NCBI GenBank assembly: GCA_030146615.1
Contig: JASLBL010000032.1
Span: forward strand, 1 to 10,041
Origin: Actinomycetes bacterium
GTDB lineage: Bacteria; Actinomycetota; CALGFH01
Length of the DNA: 10,041 nucleotides
Direction: 5' to 3'
Under the pieces are notes generated by a model. It saw only the letters and a list, made by a program, of their open reading frames with translations, made no database searches and was not told the origin of the DNA. This document shows, piece by piece, positions 1-8,876 of this stretch. Each line of letters begins with the position of its first letter. Within the stretch, counting starts at the first letter, position 1. The translations under genes were made by a program, and so were the position numbers.

Positions 1-576
1 GCCGAGTGCGAGCGGCTCCAGCGCGAGCGCGGCCTCACCTTCGTCCACCCCTTCGACGACCCCGAGATCGTCGCCGGCCAGGGCACCGTCGGCCTGGAGC
101 TGGTGGAGGACGCCGGCCCGGTCGACGTCTGGATCGTGAGCGTCGGCGGGGGCGGCCTCACCTGCGGCACCGCCCTGGCCGTGCGCGACGCCAACCCCGG
201 CTGCCGGGTGGTCGCGGTCGAGCCCGAGGGCGCCGCCGCCATGACCGCCGCCCTGGCCGCCGGCCGCCCGGTCCCGATCGTCGCCCACTCGGTCGCCGAC
301 GGGCTCTGCGCCCCCTTCGCCGGCCCCCTCACCTTCCCCCTCTTCCGCGACCTGGTCGACGAGGTCGTGGTCCTGACCGAGGCCGAGCTCCTGGCCGGGG
401 TCCGGTTCGTCATGGAGCGCATGAAGGTGGTGGCCGAGCCGGCCGGCGCCGCCACCATCGCCGCCCTCCTGGCCGGCAAGGCCGGCGACCTCGCCGGCCT
501 CCGGGTCGGCACCGTGATCACCGGCGGCAACCTCGACCTCGGGGTGGTCGTCCCCCAGCTCCCGCCGGTGGACTGA
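1..576 (+). CDS. Threonine/serine dehydratase (PLP-dependent), C-terminal part, 5' end cut by window edge
   Basis: This is the last 191 codons of a fold-type II PLP enzyme that deaminates threonine or serine to the 2-oxo acid and ammonia in the cytoplasm. Visible family signatures are HPFDDPEIVAGQGT near window residues 17-30, the glycine loop GGGGL (49-53) that holds the PLP phosphate, ERMKVVAEPAGAA (about 139-151), and TGGNLD (174-179) near the end. Full-length relatives have about 320-330 residues, so roughly 130 are missing, including the SFKxRG segment with the PLP lysine. The protein ends just after the catalytic domain, so it lacks the ACT-like regulatory domain of biosynthetic IlvA and resembles the short catabolic (TdcB-like) type. 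Serine racemase or hydroxyaspartate dehydratase share these motifs and cannot be excluded. The usual Ser of SGGN is Thr here. The next gene has its own promoter-like signals. Confidence 0.9.
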   Translation, partial: AECERLQRERGLTFVHPFDDPEIVAGQGTVGLELVEDAGPVDVWIVSVGGGGLTCGTALAVRDANPGCRVVAVEPEGAAAMTAALAAGRPVPIVAHSVADGLCAPFAGPLTFPLFRDLVDEVVVLTEAELLAGVRFVMERMKVVAEPAGAATIAALLAGKAGDLAGLRVGTVITGGNLDLGVVVPQLPPVD

Positions 577-579
577 GGG

Positions 580-585
580 TTGACA
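580..585 (+). promoter_or_regulatory. Possible -35 box of the ArsR-SRPBCC gene
   Basis: An exact TTGACA lies 4 bp after the dehydratase stop codon and 29 bp before the ArsR-SRPBCC ATG. No good -10 is visible at the ideal distance. GACCAT at 601-606 (15-bp spacer) is a weak candidate that would start the transcript at or next to the ATG, which fits the lack of a Shine-Dalgarno site. Calling this a promoter is an inference. Confidence 0.4.
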
Positions 586-594
586 GGCCGACTG

Positions 595-618
595 TCATGT
601 GACCATGTAGTCACATGA
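595..618 (+). promoter_or_regulatory. Perfect inverted repeat, likely ArsR-family operator (autoregulation)
   Basis: Arms TCATGTGAC (595-603) and GTCACATGA (610-618) are perfect reverse complements separated by the 6-bp spacer CATGTA. The element is AT-rich compared with its surroundings, lies 9 bp downstream of TTGACA, and includes the ATG start (615-617) of the ArsR-type gene. A dimeric winged-helix repressor bound here would cover the -10 region and start site, the usual arrangement for ArsR autorepression. The palindrome is seen directly; the identity of the binding protein is inferred from position. Confidence 0.7.
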
Positions 619-1373
619 ACGGCGACGGCACCGCCATGGTCTGGAAGGCGCTGGCCGACCCGACCCGGCGGGCGATCCTGGACCTGCTGGCCGACCGGGC
701 CCGGACCACCGGCGAGCTGAGCGGGGCCTTTCCCGAGGTGTCGCGGTTCGCGGTCATGAAGCACCTGGGGGTGCTGGAGTCGGCCGGGCTGGTGGTGGTG
801 CGGCGGCGCGGCCGGGAGCGCTGGAACCACCTCAACGGGGTGCCCCTGCGGGAGGCCTACGAGCGCTGGATGCGCCCGCACGCCGACCGCTGGGCCGAGT
901 CGCTGCTCCGGCTCAAGGAGACGGCCGAGCGGCAGGAAGGAGCGGAGATGACCACGACCCTGGAGGTCCAGCAGGAGCTGATGGTGGCCGCACCGCGGGA
1001 CAAGGTGTTCGAGGCGCTGTGCCGGATGGGGGAGTGGTGGCCCCACGCCTTCCGGGAGGGCGCGGCCGTGCACCTGGAGCCACGGGTCGGGGGCCGGTTC
1101 TGGGAGGACTGGGGCGACGGCGACGGCGCGCTGTACGCCACCGTCACCGGCATCCGCCGGCCCGACCTGCTGTCCTGCACCGGCCCGATGGGCATGCGGG
1201 TCCCGGTGACCGCCGTGTGGAGCATGGAGCTGTCCGAGCGCGACGGCGGCACCCTGGTGCGCCTGTCCCACCACGCCGTCGGCCCCATCGACGACGAGAC
1301 CCGCGCCGCCTACCAGGAGGGCTGGGGCGAGGTCCTCGACGCCCTCCAGGCCCACCTCGGCCTGGCCGGCTGA
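615..1373 (+). CDS. ArsR-family HTH repressor fused to an SRPBCC (START/Aha1-like) domain
   Basis: A 252-residue two-domain protein. Residues about 5-105 form an ArsR-type winged helix: ALADPTRRAILDLL (12-25), the recognition helix around SRFAVMKHLGVLE (43-55), then the wing VVVRRRGRERW (60-70). The metal-binding ELCVC motif of true arsenic/metal sensors is absent and the HTH half contains no cysteine, so metal sensing is unlikely. Residues 112-252 form an SRPBCC domain (VAAPRDKVFEAL, GGRFWEDWGDGDG, VRLSHHAVG), a hydrophobic-cavity fold that often binds small ligands. ArsR genes of this subtype are commonly paired with SRPBCC genes; here both are in one frame. The protein probably represses itself through the palindrome over its start and responds to an unknown ligand. 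ATG 615 is chosen because the operator and promoter fit it; ATG 636 (MVWKALADP) is possible. Neither has a Shine-Dalgarno site, suggesting leaderless translation. Confidence 0.9.
   Translation: MNGDGTAMVWKALADPTRRAILDLLADRARTTGELSGAFPEVSRFAVMKHLGVLESAGLVVVRRRGRERWNHLNGVPLREAYERWMRPHADRWAESLLRLKETAERQEGAEMTTTLEVQQELMVAAPRDKVFEALCRMGEWWPHAFREGAAVHLEPRVGGRFWEDWGDGDGALYATVTGIRRPDLLSCTGPMGMRVPVTAVWSMELSERDGGTLVRLSHHAVGPIDDETRAAYQEGWGEVLDALQAHLGLAG
934..950 (+). promoter_or_regulatory. Strong internal ribosome binding site and in-frame ATG at the domain junction
   Basis: AGGAAGGAG (934-942) lies 5 nt before an ATG (948-950) in the same frame as the ArsR-SRPBCC gene, exactly where the SRPBCC domain begins (MTTTLEVQQE). 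Initiation here would give a separate 141-residue SRPBCC protein ending at 1373. It is a better site than that of the upstream ATG, which has none. Use of it in vivo is an inference. Confidence 0.5.
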
Positions 1374-1390
1374 CTGTCGGAATGCTGCGG

Positions 1391-1396
1391 TAGCCT
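1391..1396 (+). promoter_or_regulatory. Possible -10 box of mfd
   Basis: TAGCCT in the context GGTAGCCTGGAC fits the actinobacterial TAnnnT -10 pattern and would start a transcript near 1403, giving an mfd leader of about 72 nt. The -35 region is poor (CTGACT at 1370-1375, 15-bp spacer). A TTGACA at 1402-1407 lies downstream and has no matching -10 of its own. Confidence 0.4.
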
Positions 1397-1411
1397 GGAC
1401 GTTGACAGAGC

Positions 1412-1446
1412 GGGAGCCCCCCGGCTGCGGCCGTCGGGGGCTACCC
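1412..1446 (+). terminator. GC-rich hairpin upstream of mfd: terminator-like or leader structure
   Basis: GGGAGCCCCC (1412-1421) pairs with GGGGGCTACCC (1436-1446) with one bulged A. An inner stem CGGC/GCCG (1422-1425 with 1430-1433) closes on a 4-nt loop, so about 14 base pairs can form. There is no T-run afterwards, so it is not a classic intrinsic terminator. It could end the ArsR-SRPBCC transcript, protect its 3' end, or act in the mfd leader, since it lies 28 nt before the mfd GTG. The pairing is seen in the sequence; the role is open. Confidence 0.45.
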
Positions 1447-1474
1447 GACTGTGCTGCCGCTGCAAAGGACATCT

Positions 1475-4987
<3,513 letters not shown>

Positions 4988-5010
4988 CAAGGGATTCGCC
5001 GGCCCAAGAT

Positions 5011-5023
5011 GGGTACCGTACCC
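5011..5023 (+). promoter_or_regulatory. Possible pgm promoter -10 inside a small palindrome
   Basis: GGGTAC (5011-5016) and GTACCC (5018-5023) form a perfect inverted repeat around one C, in the 64-bp gap between mfd and pgm. Inside it, TACCGT (5014-5019) fits the TAnnnT -10 pattern and shares its GGTAnnnT context with the boxes before mfd and the foldase gene. A transcript would begin near 5026. No clear -35 is visible, and pgm could also be read through from mfd. Confidence 0.35.
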
Positions 5024-5051
5024 CGAGGAGCCTTCGGAGCGGGGTGAGCGG

Positions 5052-6701
5052 ATGACGGTGAGCGAGCAGGCCGGGCGGCCGGCCGAGGCGTCGATGCTGG
5101 TGGACGTGGACCGGCTGGTCAAGGCGTACTACGAGGAGCAGCCGGACCCGGGCGAGGCCAGCCAGCAGGTGGCCTTCGGGACCTCCGGGCACCGGGGGTC
5201 GGCGCTCAAGGGGTCGTTCAACGAGGCCCACATCCTGGCCACCACCGAGGCCATCTGCCGCTATCGGGAGGCCCAGGGGATCGACGGGCCGCTGTTCCTG
5301 GGCCGCGACACCCATGCCCTGTCCGAGCCGGCCCAGCGCACCGCCCTCGAGGTCCTGGCCGCCCACGGGGTCGACGTGCGGGTCGACTCGGGCGACCGGC
5401 CGACCCCGACCCCGGCGCTGTCGCTGGCCATCCTCACCTGGAACCGGGACCGGCGCGACCACCTGGCCGACGGCATCGTCGTCACCCCCTCCCACAACCC
5501 GCCCGAGGACGGCGGCTTCAAGTACAACCCGCCCAACGGCGGCCCGGCCGACACCGACATCACCGGCTGGGTCCAGGACGAGGCCAACCGGCTGCTGCGG
5601 GCCGGGCTGGACGGGGTCCGGCGGGTCCCGGCCGAGCAGGCCGCGGACGCGCCCGGGGCCGGCCGCTACGACTACGTGGCCGCCTACGTCGAGGACCTGG
5701 CCACCATCGTGGACATGGAGGCGGTCCGCGGGGCCGGGCTGCGCCTGGGCGTCGACCCCCTCGGCGGGGCCGCGGTCGACTACTGGACGGCCATTGCCGA
5801 GCACTACCGGCTGGACCTGGAGGTGGTCAACCAGGCCGTCGACCCCACCTTCCGGTTCATGACCGTCGACTGGGACGGCAAGATCCGCATGGACCCGTCC
5901 TCGCCCTACGCCATGGCCGGGCTGATCGACCTGCGCGACCGCTTCGACGTGGCCTTCGCCAACGACGCCGACGCCGACCGCCACGGCATCGTCACCTCGG
6001 GTGCCGGCCTGCTCAACCCCAACCACTACCTGGCGGCCATGGTCGCCTACCTCTTCGGTGGCGGGCGCGACTGGGCCGAGCGGGTCGGGGTCGGCAAGAC
6101 GCTGGTCTCCAGCTCGATGATCGACCGGGTCGCGGCCGACCTGGGCCGGCGGCTGGACGAGGTCCCGGTCGGGTTCAAGTGGTTCGTGGACGGGCTGCTG
6201 GACGGCTCGCTCGGCTTCGGCGGCGAGGAGAGCGCCGGGGCCTCGTTCCTGCGCCGCGACGGGACCGTCTGGACCACCGACAAGGACGGCATCGTCTGCT
6301 GCCTGCTGGCCGCCGAGATGACCGCCCGCCGGGGCGCCGACCCCGGCGACCAGTACCGCCAGCTCACCGCCCGCTTCGGCGACCCGGCCTACCGCCGGGT
6401 CGACGCCCCGGCCACCCCCGAGCAGAAGGCGGTGCTCAAGCGGCTGTCGGCCAGCGACGTGCAGGCCTCGGAGCTGGCCGGCGAGCCGATCACCAACGTG
6501 CTGACCACCGCCCCGGCCAACGGGGCCGCCCTCGGCGGGGTCAAGGTGGTCACCGAGCACGGCTGGTTCGCGGCCCGCCCCTCGGGCACCGAGGACGTCT
6601 ACAAGGTGTACGCCGAGAGCTTCCTCGGGACCGGGCACCTGGAGCGGATCCTGGAGGAGGCCACGGCGGTCGTCTCGGCCGCCCTGGAGGCGGCCGGCTA
6701 G
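5052..6701 (+). CDS. pgm: Alpha-D-phosphoglucomutase
   Basis: A 549-residue cytoplasmic enzyme interconverting glucose 1-phosphate and glucose 6-phosphate, linking glycolysis with glycogen, trehalose and cell-wall sugar nucleotides. All four active-site segments of the phosphohexomutase fold are intact: the phosphoserine loop TPSHNPP (145-151, Ser147), the Mg2+ loop DADADRHG (305-312; Asp305, Asp307, Asp309), the sugar-binding loop GGEESAG (390-396), and the phosphate-binding loop RPSGTED (509-515). Length and motif positions match E. coli Pgm (about 546 residues) rather than the phosphomannomutase/GlmM group. The ATG follows GGGGTGAG (5041-5048), a serviceable but closely spaced ribosome binding site. 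It lies 64 bp after mfd on the same strand and converges on the yghZ-like gene; the two stop codons overlap in CTAG. Confidence 0.97.
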   Translation: MTVSEQAGRPAEASMLVDVDRLVKAYYEEQPDPGEASQQVAFGTSGHRGSALKGSFNEAHILATTEAICRYREAQGIDGPLFLGRDTHALSEPAQRTALEVLAAHGVDVRVDSGDRPTPTPALSLAILTWNRDRRDHLADGIVVTPSHNPPEDGGFKYNPPNGGPADTDITGWVQDEANRLLRAGLDGVRRVPAEQAADAPGAGRYDYVAAYVEDLATIVDMEAVRGAGLRLGVDPLGGAAVDYWTAIAEHYRLDLEVVNQAVDPTFRFMTVDWDGKIRMDPSSPYAMAGLIDLRDRFDVAFANDADADRHGIVTSGAGLLNPNHYLAAMVAYLFGGGRDWAERVGVGKTLVSSSMIDRVAADLGRRLDEVPVGFKWFVDGLLDGSLGFGGEESAGASFLRRDGTVWTTDKDGIVCCLLAAEMTARRGADPGDQYRQLTARFGDPAYRRVDAPATPEQKAVLKRLSASDVQASELAGEPITNVLTTAPANGAALGGVKVVTEHGWFAARPSGTEDVYKVYAESFLGTGHLERILEEATAVVSAALEAAG

Positions 6702-7729
6702 GCCCGGCTGGAGGCCTCCCAGAGGTTGATGCCGGCGTCGGTGGCGTGGCGGTCGATCTCGGCCAGCTCGTCGTCGCCGAAGTCGAGCCGGTCGAGGGCG
6801 GCCACGTTGTCCTCCAGCTGGGCCACGCTGGAGGCGCCGATCAGGGCCGAGGTGACCCGCGGGTCGCGCAGGGTCCAGGCGATGGCCAGCTGGGCCAGGC
6901 TCTGGCCGCGCCGGCCGGCCAGCTCGTTCAGGGCCCGGACCTTGGCCAGGGTCTCGGGGCTGAGCTGGTCCCGGTCGAGGGTGCCCGGCCGGGCGGCCCG
7001 CGAGCCCTCGGGGACGCCGTCCAGGTAGCGGTCGGTAAGCAGCCCCTGGGCCAACGGCGAGAACACGATGCAGCCGGTCCCCTCCTGGCCGAGCACGTCC
7101 AGCAGGCCGTCGTCCTCGATCCAGCGGTTCAGCATCGAGTACGACGGCTGGTGGATCAGCAGCGGGGTGCCGAGGCCGCGCAGGATCTCGGCCGCCTGCC
7201 GGGTCCGCTCGGCCGAGTAGGAGGAGATGCCGGCGTACAGCGCCTTACCCTGGCGCACGGCGGTGTCCAGCGCCCCCATGGTCTCCTCCAGGGGCGTGTC
7301 CGGGTCGACGCGGTGGGAGTAGAAGACGTCGACATAGGGCAGCCCCATGCGGGCCAGGCTCTGGTCCAAGCTGGCCAGCAGGTACTTGCGCGAACCGTGG
7401 TTGCCGTAGGGCCCTGGCCACATGTCGTAGCCGGCCTTGGTCGAGATCACCAGCTCGTCCCGGCAGCCGCGCAGGTCGGTGGCGAGGATGCGGCCGAAGT
7501 TCTCCTCGGCCGAGCCGTAGGGCGGCCCGTAGTTGTTGGCCAGGTCGAAGTGGGTGATGCCAAGGTCGAAGGCGCGGCGCACGGTCGCCCGCTGGGTCTC
7601 GAACGGCCGGTCGCCGCCGAAGTTCTGCCACAGCCCGAGGGAGATCGCGGGCAGCAGGAGCCCGCTGCGCCCGACCCGGCGGTACTGCATGGTGTCGTAG
7701 CGGCCGTGGGCCGGCTGGTAGCTCGTCAT
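6698..7729 (-). CDS. yghZ: YghZ-type aldo/keto reductase (L-glyceraldehyde 3-phosphate reductase family)
   Basis: A 343-residue NADPH-dependent TIM-barrel reductase. The catalytic tetrad is visible: Asp62 and Tyr67 in FDLANNYG, Lys98 in STKAGYD, His139 in FYSHRVD. The whole chain follows E. coli YghZ/Gpr closely from memory: SLGLWQNFG, NNYGPPYGSAEENFGR, GYDMWPGPYG, GSRKYLLASLDQSL, LIHQPSYSMLNRW, FSPLAQGLLTDRYLDG, and the ending NLWEASS. E. coli YghZ reduces L-glyceraldehyde 3-phosphate and is linked to methylglyoxal detoxification; the same substrate here is inferred from similarity. The ATG at 7729 gives an N-terminus (MTSYQPAHGRYDTMQYR) of the same layout as YghZ. It has no Shine-Dalgarno site, and GACAAT just upstream suggests a leaderless message. 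It is convergent with pgm and divergent from the foldase gene. Confidence 0.94.
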   Translation of the reverse strand: MTSYQPAHGRYDTMQYRRVGRSGLLLPAISLGLWQNFGGDRPFETQRATVRRAFDLGITHFDLANNYGPPYGSAEENFGRILATDLRGCRDELVISTKAGYDMWPGPYGNHGSRKYLLASLDQSLARMGLPYVDVFYSHRVDPDTPLEETMGALDTAVRQGKALYAGISSYSAERTRQAAEILRGLGTPLLIHQPSYSMLNRWIEDDGLLDVLGQEGTGCIVFSPLAQGLLTDRYLDGVPEGSRAARPGTLDRDQLSPETLAKVRALNELAGRRGQSLAQLAIAWTLRDPRVTSALIGASSVAQLEDNVAALDRLDFGDDELAEIDRHATDAGINLWEASSRA

Positions 7730-7735
7730 CGCCGC

Positions 7736-7741
7736 ATTGTC
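7736..7741 (-). promoter_or_regulatory. Possible -10 box of the yghZ-like gene (leaderless)
   Basis: Read on the minus strand, GACAAT (7741 down to 7736) matches TATAAT at 4 of 6 positions and ends 6 nt before the ATG at 7729, the distance expected if transcription starts at the first base of the start codon. This agrees with the absence of a Shine-Dalgarno site. No -35 is recognisable in the GC-rich stretch further upstream. Confidence 0.35.
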
Positions 7742-7744
7742 GCA

Positions 7745-7756
7745 CCCCGAGCGGGG
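7745..7756. repeat. Short GC inverted repeat in the divergent intergenic region
   Basis: CCCCG (7745-7749) and CGGGG (7752-7756) flank a 2-bp centre between the divergent yghZ-like and foldase genes. It lies where the -35 regions of both promoters would be, so a shared regulator site is conceivable. In DNA this rich in GC such a short repeat can easily arise by chance. Confidence 0.25.
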
Positions 7757-7766
7757 CGCCCGCCGG

Positions 7767-7772
7767 TATGCT
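7767..7772 (+). promoter_or_regulatory. Possible -10 box of the foldase-mazG operon
   Basis: TATGCT in the context GGTATGCTGG fits TAnnnT and would start a transcript near 7779, about 30 nt before the preferred GTG at 7810, leaving room for the GTGAGG ribosome binding site. No -35 match is visible. If correct, the in-frame ATG at 7768 lies inside the promoter and cannot be the start codon. Confidence 0.45.
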
Positions 7773-7809
7773 GGTGCATTGTCGTCGTCGAGTTCGTGTG
7801 AGGTCGTCC

Positions 7810-8868
7810 GTGCGCCGTCTGTTCTTCGTCCTGTGTCTCGCCGTCCTCGCCGCCGGCTGCTCGGGCCTTGGTGTCCGCAACCAGGACGCGGCGACGGTCA
7901 ACGGCGTCGGCATCCCGACCGCCCGCCTCACCGAGATGACCAAGGCCCAGCTGGGCCAGCAGCAACAGCAGGCCGCCCAGCAGGGCCAGCAGGCCGGCCA
8001 GGACATCGAGGGGGCGACCCGCCAGGCGCTCGAGGGCCTGATCCAGTTCCAGCTGGTCCTGGACGGGGCCAAGAAGGAGGGCGTGTCGATCCAGGAGTCC
8101 GACGTCGACGCCCGCATGGAGCAGCTCAAGCAGCAGGTGGCGGCCCAGGGCCAGAACTACGAGGAGCTGCTCCAGACCCGGCAGATCTCCGAGGAGGTCC
8201 TGCGCACCCAGCAGCGGGTCCAGCTGGCGGTCGATCTGGTCGCGGTCAAGCTGGTCCCGTACTCGCCCGACGCCGAGCTCCGCGAGACCCTCGACGAGCG
8301 CAAGGACGACTTCCTCGAGGTCCACGTCCGCCACGTCCTGGTCAAGGACAAGGCGGCCGCCGACCGGGTCCGCCAGGAGCTCGTCCAGGGTGGCGACTGG
8401 GCCACGGTGGCCAAGAAGAACTCGATCGACACCCAGAGCAAGGACAAGGCCGGCGACCTCGGCTTCAACGCCAAGGGGTCGACCGTCAAGCCGTTCGAGA
8501 CGGCCGAGTACAAGCTGGCCGCCCAGGGCGACTGCAAGGGCAAGACCAGCGGCTCGTGCGAGTCGCCGATCTCCCAGCCGGTCAAGTCCCAGTTCGGCTA
8601 CCACGTCCTCCAGGTCGTCGGGGTGCGGCTGCCCAAGCTCGACAACGAGCTCCGGGCCAAGCTCGAGCCGGCCGTCAAGGACCGCCGCCAGCAGGCCGTC
8701 CAGCGCTGGTTCGACGAGCAGGTCAAGTCGGCCGACGTCGTCATCAACCCCCGCTTCGGCCGCTGGGACGCCGAGAACGGCAAGGTGATCGAGCGCGAGA
8801 CCGCCCCCGGCGCGGCCACGACCACCACCGCCGGCCTCGGCGGGCCCACCCCGACCCAGCAGCCCTAG
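7810..8868 (+). CDS. Secreted lipoprotein foldase, SurA/PrsA-like with parvulin-type PPIase domain
   Basis: A 352-residue putative extracytoplasmic chaperone and peptidyl-prolyl isomerase anchored to the outer face of the membrane. The N-terminus MRRLFFVLCLAVLAAGC is a lipoprotein signal peptide, with lipobox LAAGC and lipidated Cys17. Residues about 27-155 form a SurA_N-like helical domain beginning VNGVGIPTARL and carrying a Gln-rich insert (47-64). Residues about 167-270 form a PpiC/parvulin domain with VRHVLV (His175), GDLGF (215-219) and FGYHVLQV (from 262). Two extra cysteines (242, 250) sit in the loop before the last strand. The Thr/Pro-rich tail (from about 336) looks disordered. GTG 7810 is chosen because GTGAGG lies 6 nt upstream and it gives a normal signal peptide; ATG 7768 would add 14 residues from the promoter region. 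mazG follows after 8 bp. Isomerase activity itself is inferred; some PrsA-like proteins act only as chaperones. Confidence 0.87.
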   Translation: MRRLFFVLCLAVLAAGCSGLGVRNQDAATVNGVGIPTARLTEMTKAQLGQQQQQAAQQGQQAGQDIEGATRQALEGLIQFQLVLDGAKKEGVSIQESDVDARMEQLKQQVAAQGQNYEELLQTRQISEEVLRTQQRVQLAVDLVAVKLVPYSPDAELRETLDERKDDFLEVHVRHVLVKDKAAADRVRQELVQGGDWATVAKKNSIDTQSKDKAGDLGFNAKGSTVKPFETAEYKLAAQGDCKGKTSGSCESPISQPVKSQFGYHVLQVVGVRLPKLDNELRAKLEPAVKDRRQQAVQRWFDEQVKSADVVINPRFGRWDAENGKVIERETAPGAATTTTAGLGGPTPTQQP

Positions 8869-8876
8869 GCACCCCA

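Noticed and set aside
1402..1407. TTGACA as -35 box of mfd
   Set aside because: At 16-19 bp downstream there is only GC-rich sequence, within the hairpin. The TAGCCT at 1391 is a better promoter candidate, although upstream of it.
1412..1446. Classic Rho-independent terminator
   Set aside because: The stem is strong but no T-run follows, so only a terminator-like or leader structure can be claimed.
6179..7801. A 540-codon plus-strand open frame across the end of pgm and the yghZ-like gene
   Set aside because: The first part is an out-of-frame reading of pgm and the rest is antisense to the aldo/keto reductase, which has an intact catalytic tetrad. No domain is visible in the shadow.
7737..8876. 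Upstream extension of the mazG frame that would make a 755-residue protein
   Set aside because: The extra N-terminal part is Arg/Pro/Gly-rich and is the frame-shifted shadow of the foldase gene. Normal MazG sequence begins only after 8877.
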